This document shows positions 27,005-37,435 of a stretch of DNA of 64,000 nucleotides, piece after piece (within the stretch, counting starts at the first letter, position 1; every line of letters begins with the position of its first letter). The notes under the pieces are model-generated. The model made no database searches. It was not told the origin of the DNA and worked only from the letters and a program-made list of their open reading frames with translations. The stretch is from Algoriphagus marincola DSM 16067 (GTDB lineage: Bacteria > Bacteroidota > Bacteroidia > Cytophagales > Cyclobacteriaceae): assembly GCF_000429405.1 (NCBI RefSeq), contig NZ_KE386898.1, positions 253,631 through 317,630 on the forward strand. Direction: 5' to 3'. The position numbers and the translations under genes were made by a program.

Positions 27005-28341
27005 TGAAGAAAATTTTGATAGGCCTGATTTTAGGCCTGATGACACAGCCTTTACTAGCACAAGACCAAGAACCGCTGGATTTGGAAAAAGCCATTCAGC
27101 AAGGATTGGAGAATAATTTTCAGGTCAAAATTGCCGTGGAGACGATCAGTCTTCGACAGGGTGAAATTGGTCTGGGTTGGTCTGCTTTCTTTCCGGTGGT
27201 GGATGCGATTTATACTCGAAGCTATGCTAATGAAGATGTGGTTCAAACCTTTCGGAATGATCCTGAAACGCCCATAGAAATTCTAGGGGCAAGAACTCAA
27301 TCAGAAAATTTTACAATGGCTGCAATTTATGGGTTTCGTCCCGAGGCAGTTGTTGCGATCAAGCGGCTTGGCCAACTCGCTGAGATTTCTGAATTGGATG
27401 CAAAAGTTGCGGTTGAAAATACCGTAGCAGCGATTTCTACAGCCTATTATCGATTGGTTTTGGAGCTTCAGCGTTATGAAGTTTTGGAGCGCACGCTCGA
27501 ACTCAGTCAGGCAAGATTGGATATTGCGCAAGCCCAATATGAATTGGGTGGTGCAGGAAAAAGAGATTTTTTGACAGCAGAGGTCGATTACAACACTGAT
27601 TTGAGCCTATTGAAAAGTCAATCCCAGGTAATCGAAGCTGCTCGGATTAATCTCAATGAACTGATGGCTCTTGAGCCCGGTGTTAAATTTTTCGTCAATG
27701 ACACGATCACGGTGGGTGATGAATTGAGATTGCTGGATTTGGAAGAAAATGCCTTGCTTCAAAATAAGCAGTGGCTTATCACCCAGCGGCAGGAAAACGT
27801 AGCCTTCCTACAGCTTCGAGAGCTTCAGGTCGCAAGACTGCCTGCGATCAACTTGAATGCAAGCTATGCAGACAATACTTTTAATTCCGTTGCTGGTTTT
27901 TTGATTCAAAACCAACGATCCGGTTTTAATTACGGGGGTAATATTTCCTTCAATCTCTTTTCTGGTTTCGCACTTAATCGTCAGATTCAAAATGCCAAGG
28001 TGCAGCAAAGAATTCAGAATTACACGGTGGATCAGTTTGAAATACAGTTGAAATCAGATCTTTACCGAGCATTTAATACCTATATGAACAATCGTGAGCT
28101 TCTGGAAATCGAGCAGCGTAACTATGCCGTGGCAAAAGAAAGTAGTGAGATAGCATTGGAGCGGTTTCGATTGGGTATAGCTTCGTATTTGGAGTTTCGG
28201 GATGCGCAGGTCAATTTGTTGACAGCAGAAAACAGACTGATCACTTCCATTTACAATATCAAAGAGCAGGAAATAGAACTCATGCGTCTATCAGGGAAAA
28301 TTTATTTTGAAAACAGCTCTGATCAATTGCCTCTGAACTGA
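27004..28341 (+). CDS. TolC family outer-membrane efflux channel
   Basis: A 445-residue outer-membrane factor. A signal peptide ends near residue 20 (PLLAQDQ). The two-fold repeat of long helices and short strands is seen as ISTAYYRLVLELQRYEVLERTLELSQARLDIAQAQYELGGAGKRDFLTAEVD in the first half and YNIKEQEIELMRLSGKIYF in the second. It completes the tripartite pump with the two preceding genes; its ATG overlaps the permease TGA. It is probably the last gene of the operon. Confidence 0.93.
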   Translation: MKKILIGLILGLMTQPLLAQDQEPLDLEKAIQQGLENNFQVKIAVETISLRQGEIGLGWSAFFPVVDAIYTRSYANEDVVQTFRNDPETPIEILGARTQSENFTMAAIYGFRPEAVVAIKRLGQLAEISELDAKVAVENTVAAISTAYYRLVLELQRYEVLERTLELSQARLDIAQAQYELGGAGKRDFLTAEVDYNTDLSLLKSQSQVIEAARINLNELMALEPGVKFFVNDTITVGDELRLLDLEENALLQNKQWLITQRQENVAFLQLRELQVARLPAINLNASYADNTFNSVAGFLIQNQRSGFNYGGNISFNLFSGFALNRQIQNAKVQQRIQNYTVDQFEIQLKSDLYRAFNTYMNNRELLEIEQRNYAVAKESSEIALERFRLGIASYLEFRDAQVNLLTAENRLITSIYNIKEQEIELMRLSGKIYFENSSDQLPLN

Positions 28342-28445
28342 TTTTTAAACTTCATCGGTATCCGCGTGAAGATGGGCAAATTGTATTTTGGCATACCATT
28401 TGACTATCAGGCTTTTCGAACCAACTGAGAGTTGATCTCTCGTGT

Positions 28446-29840
28446 ATGTACAAAGCCTTTCGAATCATTAGTACCTTTCTAATTCTTAGCTTATTTGGGG
28501 TTCAGTGCACCTTTTTAGAAAAGTATTTTCCCTCCCCTGAAGATGAGCCATCTTATTTTCTAGATCTCAAGGGGATCAAAAATCGAGGAACTTTACGGGT
28601 TGCTGTTGATAATAATTCGACGGGATACTACATCTACCGAGGTAGAATGATGGGGTACGAGTATGAGATGCTTCGTGATCTCAGCGAAGAACTGGAGCTG
28701 GGTCTTGAAATCAAGGTGCTCACGGAAATCGATGAAGCATTTGATCAGTTGAATTCCGGAGGAGTGGATTTGATTGCCATGAATCTTGAGTTTGATTCTT
28801 TGAGATTTCAGAAAGGAAATTTTTCGAAACCTCTTGGCACCATCAACACCGTCTTGGTTGGGTCAACCAATTCGCCTCGTATTCAGAGTTGGGAAGATTT
28901 GGAGGGGGACACCATTTATGTGAGAAAAGGAACAATCTACAAGTCACAGCTTTGTAGGATCAAAGATTCCTTGAATGTGAATTTTACCATTGAAGAATCA
29001 AGGCTTCATGAGGAGACGCTGATCGAGAAAGTGGTTTCGGAGGAAATTCGGTGGACGGTAGCCGATCAAAATATTGCGAGAGCAAATGCAACCTATTTCG
29101 ATGGACTGAATATCTCCTGGAAGATATCTGAGGCCAAAGAAGTGGGCTGGCTTGTTCGGAAAAACTCTCCTCAGCTCCTTCAAGCTGTGAATACTTGGAT
29201 TGAGGAAAATGAAAAAAAGTTGATTCCTATTCTCTATTCCAAGTATTTCCTGAATTCTAAGAATAGTTATTACCGTTCTACGAGTCCCTTTTCATCTTTG
29301 GCAGGCAATCGTATTTCGGTTTTTGATGATCTGATCAAAGAAGGCGCCAGGGAATTGGGTTGGGATTGGAGACTATTGGCTTCATTGGTATACAGAGAGT
29401 CTCGCTTTGATACGGCAGCCACTTCTTACGCTGGAGCCCAAGGCTTACTTCAGCTGATGCCTGTGACCTTGGAGCGATTTGGGGTAGAAAATCCAAATGA
29501 TCCGATCGAATCTCTTAGAGGAGGAGTTCGATACCTGAGGTACTTGGATAAGTTTTGGTTGGAGCGAGTTCCCGAGGTAAATGAGCGAATCAAGTTTATT
29601 CTAGCCAGTTATAATATTGGTCACGGACATGTCGAAGATGCTTGGAGACTAGCGTTGAAATACGGAGCCAATACCCAGACTTGGGAAGAGGTAGCAGAAT
29701 ATTTAGCCCTCAAGAGCGATCCGGAATATTACTTGGATCCCTTAGTCCGAAGTGGATTTGCCAAGGGGCATCTAGCTGTAAACTATGTACGGGATATCCT
29801 AAGCGTATTTGAATCCTATAAGGCTTTGGTCGAGCCTTAA
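28446..29840 (+). CDS. mltF: Membrane-bound lytic transglycosylase F-like protein
   Basis: A 464-residue two-domain envelope protein. A hydrophobic signal with a Cys at residue 21 suggests a lipoprotein, though the Gln before it is not a classical lipobox. Residues about 45-270 form a periplasmic solute-binding (SBP_bac_3) domain (NRGTLRVAVDNNSTGYYIYRGRMMGYEYEMLRDLSEEL), which in MltF is regulatory. Residues about 295-430 are a lytic transglycosylase (SLT) domain: LASLVYRESRFD with catalytic Glu318, YAGAQGLLQLMP, and FILASYNIGHGHVEDA. It cleaves glycan strands to give 1,6-anhydro ends. It converges on ridA with a 1-bp gap. Confidence 0.92.
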   Translation: MYKAFRIISTFLILSLFGVQCTFLEKYFPSPEDEPSYFLDLKGIKNRGTLRVAVDNNSTGYYIYRGRMMGYEYEMLRDLSEELELGLEIKVLTEIDEAFDQLNSGGVDLIAMNLEFDSLRFQKGNFSKPLGTINTVLVGSTNSPRIQSWEDLEGDTIYVRKGTIYKSQLCRIKDSLNVNFTIEESRLHEETLIEKVVSEEIRWTVADQNIARANATYFDGLNISWKISEAKEVGWLVRKNSPQLLQAVNTWIEENEKKLIPILYSKYFLNSKNSYYRSTSPFSSLAGNRISVFDDLIKEGARELGWDWRLLASLVYRESRFDTAATSYAGAQGLLQLMPVTLERFGVENPNDPIESLRGGVRYLRYLDKFWLERVPEVNERIKFILASYNIGHGHVEDAWRLALKYGANTQTWEEVAEYLALKSDPEYYLDPLVRSGFAKGHLAVNYVRDILSVFESYKALVEP

Positions 29841-29841
29841 C

Positions 29842-30309
29842 TTACTCTTTTAGCTCAAACAGGGCCTCAATTTCAACCGGGATATTATCCGGCAGCGAGC
29901 CCATTCCCACTGCAGAACGAACCCCAATTCCATTGTCTTCTCCCCATATTTCTGCAAAAAGCTCACTGCAGCCATTGATGATGTAGGGGTGCTTTTCAAA
30001 GTGAGGGACGCAATTGACCATGCCCAAGACTTTGATCACGCGCTTTACCCGGTCCAAGCTTCCCAAATTAGCTTTGATTGTGGCAAGCATAGCTAGACCA
30101 ACTTGTCTTGCTGCTAGTTTTCCCTGCTCGGTATCCAAGTCTTCACCCACTCTGCCGATAATTAAAGTTCCATCGGATTTGACTGTCCCATGTCCGGAAA
30201 GATGAAGGTATTTCCCATCGATTAGGAATGGCTTATACACTCCAAGAGGTTTGGGTGCAGGAGGAAGTTCAAGGCCTAGTTTTTTAAAGTTTGATTCTGG
30301 AGAGTTCAT
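29842..30309 (-). CDS. RidA family protein
   Basis: A 155-residue member of the RidA/YjgF/UK114 family, longer than the usual 125-130 residues and of the subgroup starting with PAPKPLGVYKPFLIDGKYLHLSGHG. The conserved Arg is in GIGVRSAVGMGSLPDNIPVEIEALFE. Canonical RidA deaminates reactive enamine/imine intermediates from PLP enzymes; this divergent subgroup may have another substrate. It lies about 90 bp downstream of the gntP-type permease gene on the same strand. Confidence 0.85.
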   Translation of the reverse strand: MNSPESNFKKLGLELPPAPKPLGVYKPFLIDGKYLHLSGHGTVKSDGTLIIGRVGEDLDTEQGKLAARQVGLAMLATIKANLGSLDRVKRVIKVLGMVNCVPHFEKHPYIINGCSELFAEIWGEDNGIGVRSAVGMGSLPDNIPVEIEALFELKE

Positions 30310-30400
30310 TTTTTATAGGTGTTTAAATCCAAGTTTAATTTAGTGTAGATACTTGATATAATCTAACTAATCGAGCATTGACCAATGATCTCTTTCAGCC

Positions 30401-31714
30401 CTAGATAAAAAAGTCTAAAATCAATACGCCAATCAGTCCAATGATGGCAACCAATGTTTCCATCAAGGACCAGGTTTTGATCGTGTCTTTGATACTTAGA
30501 TTGAAAAATTCCTTATACATCCAGAATCCCGCATCATTGAAATGAGAAAACATCAAGCTTCCTGCTCCAATGGAAAGGACCAATAAGTTTGGGTCTACGT
30601 TCATGGTATGGATAATGGGAGCGATAATTCCTGCGGTGGTCAGACCGGCTACGGTAGCAGAACCCACGCAAACGCGAATAATTGCAGTGATAGTCCAGGC
30701 AAGAATCAGTGGGTGGATGGGCCAGTCTTTGAGGCCATCCGCTATTTCCTGACTCACTCCTGAGTCGGTAAATATCTGCTTCAATGCTCCTGCTCCAGCT
30801 ACAATCAGCAAAATCATGGCAATATCTTTGGTGGCCTGAGTGTAGCTGTCCATGAGTTTTTTCATAGAGGTTTTTCTTCGAATGCCTAGCGAGTAAGTAG
30901 CATAGAGCACCGATACAAGCATCACCACTCCAGGGTCTCCCAAAAAGCCGAATAGAGGTCTTAAAGGACTGCTTTCTGTAAGTCCTAAGCTAATGACCGT
31001 GGTGCCAATCAGTAGAAAAACAGGCAGGAGAGCGGTAATCAAGCTATTGGCTATTCCAGGTAATTCGCTTTCCTCCCGGACCTCCGCTTGGAAAGTTTCC
31101 AAGGGCTTGGCTTGGATATTTTTCAGGCTCTTAGCAAAAACAGGCCCTGCCAATGCTACTGTAGGAATGGTGATCAACAAGCCGTAGAGCAAGGTTAAAC
31201 CCATATTGGCATCAAACTGAGCTACCAGGGCTGCAGGAGATGGATGAGGAGGTAGAAATCCATGGGTCACCGATAAGGCTGCTAAAAGCGGAATACCCAC
31301 ATACACGGCGGATAAGCGATATTGATAAGCAACTGTGAAGGCCAGAGGCACTAAAAGGACAAAGCCTACATTGTAGAAAAGTGGAATTCCAACAATGAGG
31401 CCTGTGAGTGACATGGCCCAAGTGATGCGGTTTTTGCCAAATAATTTCATCAAAAAGCCCGCTATTCGCTGTGCAGCGCCGCTTTCGGCCACTAATTTCC
31501 CTAACATAGCTCCCATCACGATGACCACGACCAAATCCCCAAGCAGACCTCCCATTCCTTTTTGTACCGAACCTGCAATCTGATCGGCAGGGAGGCCCAA
31601 TAAAAAGCCTGCTACTATGGATGAGATCAGAAAGGCTAAAAATGGATTGAGCTTGGCCCAAACGATCAAAATCACCAATAAGGCAATACTGATCAGGACG
31701 AGAAGGATTGTCAT
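30401..31714 (-). CDS. Gluconate:H+ symporter (GntP family)
   Basis: A 437-residue inner-membrane permease with 12 or more helices. It shows GntP family patterns: the LNPFLAFLISSIVAGFLLG start, GLIVGIPLFYNVGFVLLVPL, THGFLPPHPSPAALVAQF and the late VAGLTTAGIIAP...HFNDAGFWMYKEFF. Members import gluconate, or related hydroxy acids such as glycerate. No gluconate kinase is adjacent, so the substrate is open. The GMC/subunit-3 pair at 10-12 kb could be related metabolically but is far away. Confidence 0.92.
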   Translation of the reverse strand: MTILLVLISIALLVILIVWAKLNPFLAFLISSIVAGFLLGLPADQIAGSVQKGMGGLLGDLVVVIVMGAMLGKLVAESGAAQRIAGFLMKLFGKNRITWAMSLTGLIVGIPLFYNVGFVLLVPLAFTVAYQYRLSAVYVGIPLLAALSVTHGFLPPHPSPAALVAQFDANMGLTLLYGLLITIPTVALAGPVFAKSLKNIQAKPLETFQAEVREESELPGIANSLITALLPVFLLIGTTVISLGLTESSPLRPLFGFLGDPGVVMLVSVLYATYSLGIRRKTSMKKLMDSYTQATKDIAMILLIVAGAGALKQIFTDSGVSQEIADGLKDWPIHPLILAWTITAIIRVCVGSATVAGLTTAGIIAPIIHTMNVDPNLLVLSIGAGSLMFSHFNDAGFWMYKEFFNLSIKDTIKTWSLMETLVAIIGLIGVLILDFFI

Positions 31715-31806
31715 AGGTTTTTGCTAGGTTGGAATTTCAAGATAGGAAATATCTATTTTTTGAAAATACCGATCAAAAAATAGATGACTTGAACTTCCAT
31801 CAAACA

Positions 31807-34083
31807 TTATTTTCTAATCCATCTAAAATTCAGTTGAATTTCGCTTGAGTTGATTTGGATGAAATAGAGCCCTGGCCTTAGCCGTTTCAAATCTGAGATT
31901 AGCTGCGGAGAGTCTAAGGATTCTTGAATTAAGGATGTTTCATTTTTATGGAAGACCTTGATCTCTGCATTCTGAGGGTCAATTTCGGTAGGAAGTTTCA
32001 GGTGTAATGGACCTGTTGTATAAGGGTTAGGATAAATAATACCATTCTCTGGAATTGGATTTATTGGGTTTAACCTGACTGTGTTAGACCAAGAGATCAA
32101 ATCTGTCGTCTCTTCCACATGCTTGATTCGGTAAAAATAGGTCTTAAACTTTTTTGCCGTGACATCCTGCCAATTGTATCTGCCTTGCTTCTCAGGATCC
32201 GATTCAACCGCACCTAAGAGATTCCATGTTTCTTTTGGATTTTCACTTCTATAAACTTCAAATTGCCCAGCTTTTTCATCCCTGACCTTCCATCTAATTT
32301 CCGGAGCGGATTCTTTCCAACTTACTTCGAAATCAAAAAACTCAATTGGAAGAATACTCAAGGTTCGGAAACTGCCAATTGTGAAATTGATTCCTGAAAA
32401 GTCATTTATAGGCACATCTCTTCTTGCCCAAAGTCTGACAGGGTCGAGGCCCGAAATGTTATTTCCAGGTGCCGCATAGCCGGTTCCAACAATCCGAAGG
32501 TCATCTACATCATCTACGATCAATTGATCTGCTGAAATTCGAAGCTCCAATAAGTTTGGACTAGGATTAAATCCCGAAAATTGGAAATAGGAAAATAAGC
32601 GGTAGAGAATGTCAGTTCCATCTGTATCCTGAAATCCTGCATTGAAGTCAGCTCCTTCAAATTCGGTGAAGGTAATTTCTAAATCACCTCCAGCCGTTGT
32701 ACCCAAAAGCTGCACTAGCCTTTCTCCTCTGTTAGCCACATCTTCAAATGGGAAGGTGCCATTTGTAGCAGTAAGTGTAGTGGGTAGATTGGAGTAAATA
32801 AATGAATTGGCATTTTTCCAAGTTCCGCCGGAATAGTTGATACCTCCGATTCCGGAAGAGTTTACCGTTAGGGTATTCCCATTTAGATCTAGACTTCCAC
32901 TTTGTAAATAGAGTGTCTCGGTCACATTCAAGTCAGCTTCGATAGTCAAGTCCCCGGCAGGTTTATTGAGTGACATGTTTTGAGAGGTCAGTAAAAAGTT
33001 TTCGATTTGCTGATCTCCATTTCCTACAAAGTATAAGTGTGAGCTCGTGGCTGAGATTTCCCCCGTCCCACTTTGTCGAAGATCTCCAAGAATGAAAAGA
33101 TCGGAAGGCAAAATTAAATCTTCAGATCCTTGGAGTTCTAGGTTTCGAATGGCATTTGGGATAGCTGCATCAGGATAGGTAGAAGCTAGAAATGTCTTGG
33201 TGCTGCTTCCGCCACGATGGATTATGGTGCCATTCAGTTGAAAGTTTGCTGCTTCGATTTCTGGGGTTTCGCCTTCGAGGATTAGTTCTGCCCCATTTTG
33301 AAGGACGAATTGCAAAGCACTGACGGAGCCCGATCGGAAAAGAATCTCATCATTGCATTCAGAAATTAATTGGGCGCCGGGCTCAATAATCAGCTCGCCA
33401 AATGGGCCAGGACCAAAAACAGTGGTTTCCGTATTAAATGAAAAGGTGGGACAGTTTCCAGGTGTAACACTTGTGTCCAGCCTTTGTAAAACTGTTCCGC
33501 TTCGAATGATAAAACTTAAGGCTTTGAAAGCCTCTTCAATAATTAATGTCTGTCCGGAACCTGGATCAAATATTACCGAATATCGGCTTCTGTCTGATTG
33601 AGCGCTCCATGTATTAAGTGGAATGATTACTCTGCTATTTCCACGAAAAGTGATGGTGGAGGTGGGTGAATCTCCTATCCAATTGATACTATTCCAAGCT
33701 CTATTTGGAGTTCCGGGGGCTGCTCCGTCAAAACCTTGTAAAGACCCATAAACATCTAAATTAAATCCATTCAGGTTTAACTTTTGACCTGCTCCAGCTT
33801 CGGCATTGATAAATAAACTTTTGACTGCTTCGTTTTGAGTGAGTGTAAGAGTGTGGGTTTGTTCGATGTAGATATCGTGATTTTGATTGGGTAGAAAGCT
33901 GGCTGCCGCCCAAGTGCTGCCATCAAAGATTTCCCAAATGGTGAGATTATTAAAATTGCCGGTCGAAACAGTCCGAAATGCTCCGGTTTCTTGGGCATAG
34001 AGAACCGCGCAAGTCAAGCACATGACTCCAAAAGCCGACATAATCCTGTATATTCGGCATCGGAAAAATATCCGTAGGCACAT
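31807..34083 (-). CDS. T9SS cargo protein with type A sorting domain
   Basis: A secreted protein of about 758 residues. I use the ATG at 34083 because it gives an arginine-rich n-region before the hydrophobic signal (MSAFGVMCLTCAVLYAQ) and is preceded by GAGGGA; 34104 and 34041 are alternatives. The body consists of beta-rich repeats like those of pectin-lyase-type surface proteins (QKLNLNGFNLDVYGSLQG, SLDLNGNTLTVNSSGIGGINYSG), followed by a fibronectin-like domain (IRWKVRDEKAGQFEVYRSENP...YFYRIKHVEE). The last 80 residues fit a type A sorting domain: IIYPNPYTTGPLHLKL...LRPGLYFIQINS. It should cross the outer membrane through T9SS. Its function is unknown; adhesion is likely. Confidence 0.82.
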   Translation of the reverse strand: MCLRIFFRCRIYRIMSAFGVMCLTCAVLYAQETGAFRTVSTGNFNNLTIWEIFDGSTWAAASFLPNQNHDIYIEQTHTLTLTQNEAVKSLFINAEAGAGQKLNLNGFNLDVYGSLQGFDGAAPGTPNRAWNSINWIGDSPTSTITFRGNSRVIIPLNTWSAQSDRSRYSVIFDPGSGQTLIIEEAFKALSFIIRSGTVLQRLDTSVTPGNCPTFSFNTETTVFGPGPFGELIIEPGAQLISECNDEILFRSGSVSALQFVLQNGAELILEGETPEIEAANFQLNGTIIHRGGSSTKTFLASTYPDAAIPNAIRNLELQGSEDLILPSDLFILGDLRQSGTGEISATSSHLYFVGNGDQQIENFLLTSQNMSLNKPAGDLTIEADLNVTETLYLQSGSLDLNGNTLTVNSSGIGGINYSGGTWKNANSFIYSNLPTTLTATNGTFPFEDVANRGERLVQLLGTTAGGDLEITFTEFEGADFNAGFQDTDGTDILYRLFSYFQFSGFNPSPNLLELRISADQLIVDDVDDLRIVGTGYAAPGNNISGLDPVRLWARRDVPINDFSGINFTIGSFRTLSILPIEFFDFEVSWKESAPEIRWKVRDEKAGQFEVYRSENPKETWNLLGAVESDPEKQGRYNWQDVTAKKFKTYFYRIKHVEETTDLISWSNTVRLNPINPIPENGIIYPNPYTTGPLHLKLPTEIDPQNAEIKVFHKNETSLIQESLDSPQLISDLKRLRPGLYFIQINSSEIQLNFRWIRK

Positions 34084-34142
34084 CGTTTTGTCCCTCATAT
34101 CCAAAGTAAAAAGTGTTGAAAAAGGACAATTAAGTTAATACA

Positions 34143-35333
34143 ATGAAATCAAAAAAGAAAGTTATCGGTCTGATTATTTTTCTCTTAGTTAGTCAGGTCT
34201 ATGTCTCTCAAGCTCAGTTATATCGAATCAGTTTGCTGACCTGTGATCCGGGAGATGAGCTCTACATGGCTTTTGGACATAGCGCCATTCGTGTGCTGGA
34301 TAATATCAAGGGTACGGACTATGTATTCAACTACGGTACCTTCAATTTCAATACGCCCAATTTCTACGGGAAATTTGCAGGAGGCAGACTGGATTACATG
34401 CTTAGCGTGAGTACTTATGCAGATTTTGTGGCGACCTATACTCGAGAGAAGCGGTCCATTCGAGAACAAGTGTTGAATTTAAGTCTGGAGCAGGAAAAGT
34501 ATATGGTGGAGTTTCTTCAGGTCAATTACCTTCCTGAGCGGCGGTACTATCGCTACGATTTCTTTTTTGATAATTGTGCCACGCGAATTCGGGATGCGAT
34601 GGATTTGGTATTAGGTGACAAATTGGTCTGGAATGATGAGGGAGCCGATAAATCCGAAAAGACCTTCCGAAACTTGATCGATGAATATGTTTTGAATATG
34701 CCTTGGGCAGACTTGGGGATAGATTTGGCTCTAGGGGCAGTGATCGACCGGGATGCTACGGCACAGGAGGAGCAGTTTTTGCCTGATTACATGGAAAAAG
34801 CCTTTGCGAGAGCAAGTATCGTAGGGGATGGTCCGACTAGACCACTTGTGAAGGAGAATCATGTCATTTTGGATTTCCCTAGACAAAATGCCGCAATGCC
34901 AAGTCTGAATCCCTACTGGCTGTTTTGGCTGGTGGCAGTTGTATTTACAGTGATTACCTATATCGGCTTCAAGCGAAAGCGCTTGTTTATCGGCTTTGAT
35001 GTAGCCCTATTTTCGATCTTGGGTATTTTGGGCATAGTCATCTTTTTGCTTTGGTTTGCTACAGAGCATTCAGCCACTCAGTGGAACTGGAATATTCTTT
35101 GGGCTTTTCCTGGGCATTTGATATTAGCTTTTGCCTTGCTTCGCAAAAATCTAAAACCTTGGGTGCGTCATTACCTGCTTGCAGCTTTGATTTTGGCTGA
35201 TGCGGCTGTGGTTTTCTGGATTTTGGGATTCCAGTCCTTTCACCCAAGCCTTATTCCAATTTTACTTGTAGTGATTCTTCGCACGAATTATCTGTACTAC
35301 AATGTCGATAAGTATAAAGCTATTTCTGCCTAA
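34143..35333 (+). CDS. DUF4105 (Lnb N-terminal) membrane protein
   Basis: A 396-residue envelope protein. After a signal peptide (VSQAQ, about residue 27) comes a DUF4105/Lnb periplasmic domain: YRISLLTCDPGDELYMAFGHSAIRV, YGTFNFNTPNFYGKFAGGRLDYML and YDFFFDNCATRIRDAM, with the conserved His and the DNCA cysteine that suggest a papain-like or NlpC-like hydrolase fold. Four membrane helices form the C-terminal third (about 255-390). Function is unknown. It is divergent from the T9SS cargo gene and 50 bp upstream of uvrB. Confidence 0.8.
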   Translation: MKSKKKVIGLIIFLLVSQVYVSQAQLYRISLLTCDPGDELYMAFGHSAIRVLDNIKGTDYVFNYGTFNFNTPNFYGKFAGGRLDYMLSVSTYADFVATYTREKRSIREQVLNLSLEQEKYMVEFLQVNYLPERRYYRYDFFFDNCATRIRDAMDLVLGDKLVWNDEGADKSEKTFRNLIDEYVLNMPWADLGIDLALGAVIDRDATAQEEQFLPDYMEKAFARASIVGDGPTRPLVKENHVILDFPRQNAAMPSLNPYWLFWLVAVVFTVITYIGFKRKRLFIGFDVALFSILGILGIVIFLLWFATEHSATQWNWNILWAFPGHLILAFALLRKNLKPWVRHYLLAALILADAAVVFWILGFQSFHPSLIPILLVVILRTNYLYYNVDKYKAISA

Positions 35334-35383
35334 TTCAGATTTGCCCAAACTATTATAGCCCCAAAAGGTGTTTGTAGAAAAGT

Positions 35384-37426
35384 ATGGAATTTAAAATCAC
35401 ATCAGACTATCAACCTACTGGAGATCAGCCAAAGGCAATCAAAGAATTGACTAATGGGGTCAATGAGGGTGATGAAGCACAAGTACTCTTGGGAGTGACA
35501 GGTTCGGGAAAGACTTTCACGATAGCCAATGTAATTCAGGAGGTTCAAAAACCCACCTTGATTTTGAGTCATAACAAGACCCTTGCCGCTCAACTTTATG
35601 GGGAATTCAAGCAATTTTTTCCAGAAAATGCAGTCGAATATTTTATTTCATATTATGACTACTATCAGCCTGAGGCCTTTATTCCCAGTTCAGGTACTTA
35701 TATAGAAAAGGACCTTTCGATCAATGAAGAGATCGAAAAATTGCGACTTAGTGCAACATCTTCTTTGCTTACCGGGCGTAGAGATGTGATTGTGGTGGCT
35801 TCAGTTTCCTGTATCTATGGTATCGGAAATCCGGAGGAATTTGGGAAAAGTGTAATCCGGCTCCAAGAGGGGGATCGAATTCCCAGAAATCAGCTTTTAT
35901 TCAAGTTGGTGGATATTTTGTATTCTCGAACTCAGCATGAATTGACGCACGGTACTTTCCGAGTCAAAGGTGATACAGTGGATATTTTTGTGGCCTATGC
36001 GGATTGGGGCTATAGGATTTTCTTTTGGGGGGATGAGATTGAGGCAATTCAGCGGATCGATCCGGCTAGCGGTAAGAAGCTGAACGATGAAAAAATCATC
36101 TCTATTTTCCCGGCAAATCTTTTCGTAACAGGACGTGACACCATTGATAAAGCCATTCATGAAATCCAGGATGATATGGTCGCTCAGGTTAATTTCTTCG
36201 AAAAGGAGGGGAAATTCATTGAAGCTAAGCGCTTGCAAGAGCGGACTGAATTTGATCTGGAAATGATCCGGGAGTTAGGCTATTGCTCAGGTGTGGAGAA
36301 CTATTCCCGCTACTTTGATCGCCGTCAACCGGGAATGCGTCCTTTCTGTCTTTTGGACTATTTTCCAGATGATTACCTGCTTGTGATTGATGAATCGCAT
36401 GTCACGGTGCCGCAGGTTCGGGCCATGTGGGGAGGAGACCGATCCCGAAAAGTTAATTTAGTGGATTTTGGATTTCGTTTGCCCTCAGCTTTGGACAACC
36501 GTCCCCTGAAATTCGATGAATTCGAAAACCTGACCAATCAGGTCATTTATGTCTCAGCCACGCCGGCAGATTATGAACTTGCGAAAACGGAAGGGGTGGT
36601 CGTTGAGCAAATTATCCGTCCAACAGGTCTGTTAGATCCTACCATTGAAGTTCGCCCAAGCCAAAATCAAATCGATGATCTGCTCGAGGAAATTGATCAA
36701 ACGATCAAGCAAGACGCGCGAGTATTGGTCACTACTTTAACCAAGCGGATGGCTGAGGAGCTGCAAAAGTACCTAGAACGTGCCGGGGTGAAATCCCGCT
36801 ACATACACTCCGAGGTGAAAACCCTTGATCGGGTGGAGATACTTCGGGAATTGCGTTTGGGAATCTTTGATGTTCTCGTCGGGGTGAACTTGCTTCGGGA
36901 AGGGCTTGACTTGCCTGAAGTGGCGCTTGTTGCCATTTTGGATGCAGACAAGGAGGGTTTCCTTCGAAATGAGCGAAGTTTGGTACAGACGATAGGCCGG
37001 GCTGCACGTAACTCAGAAGGCCGGGTAATCATGTATGCAGATCATATCACGGATTCCATGCAAATGGCTATCGATGAGACCAAAAGAAGAAGATCCCTGC
37101 AGATGGCCTACAATGAAGAGCATGGCATTACGCCAAAAACTGTCATCAAGTCCAGAGATAAAATCATGGGGCAAACTAAGGTGGCTGATTCGAAGAAAAA
37201 TGCCAAAGTTTACGCCGAACCTATGCCAGGTGAGACTGCTATCGCAGCTGATCCGGTAGTACAATATCTCGGAAAAGAGAAACTGGAAAAACTGATTGCT
37301 CAGACACAAAAGCAGATGGAAAAGGCAGCCAAGGAATTGAACTTTATGGAAGCTGCCCGTCTCCGCGATGAGTGGATGGCACTCAAAAATAGACTTGCTC
37401 AGCTGGAGCAAGGACCCAAGAAATAA
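35384..37426 (+). CDS. uvrB: Excinuclease ABC subunit B
   Basis: The 680-residue damage-verification helicase of nucleotide excision repair. Walker A is GVTGSGKT at 37-44, the beta-hairpin region is [21 protein letters not shown], the DEAD-like box is VIDESH, motif VI is QTIGRAARN, and the C-terminal UVR motif that contacts UvrC is [19 protein letters not shown]. Length and domain order are normal. It is followed after 9 bp by an AlbA_2 gene, which may share its transcript. Confidence 0.98.
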   Translation: MEFKITSDYQPTGDQPKAIKELTNGVNEGDEAQVLLGVTGSGKTFTIANVIQEVQKPTLILSHNKTLAAQLYGEFKQFFPENAVEYFISYYDYYQPEAFIPSSGTYIEKDLSINEEIEKLRLSATSSLLTGRRDVIVVASVSCIYGIGNPEEFGKSVIRLQEGDRIPRNQLLFKLVDILYSRTQHELTHGTFRVKGDTVDIFVAYADWGYRIFFWGDEIEAIQRIDPASGKKLNDEKIISIFPANLFVTGRDTIDKAIHEIQDDMVAQVNFFEKEGKFIEAKRLQERTEFDLEMIRELGYCSGVENYSRYFDRRQPGMRPFCLLDYFPDDYLLVIDESHVTVPQVRAMWGGDRSRKVNLVDFGFRLPSALDNRPLKFDEFENLTNQVIYVSATPADYELAKTEGVVVEQIIRPTGLLDPTIEVRPSQNQIDDLLEEIDQTIKQDARVLVTTLTKRMAEELQKYLERAGVKSRYIHSEVKTLDRVEILRELRLGIFDVLVGVNLLREGLDLPEVALVAILDADKEGFLRNERSLVQTIGRAARNSEGRVIMYADHITDSMQMAIDETKRRRSLQMAYNEEHGITPKTVIKSRDKIMGQTKVADSKKNAKVYAEPMPGETAIAADPVVQYLGKEKLEKLIAQTQKQMEKAAKELNFMEAARLRDEWMALKNRLAQLEQGPKK

Positions 37427-37435
37427 AAAAACATT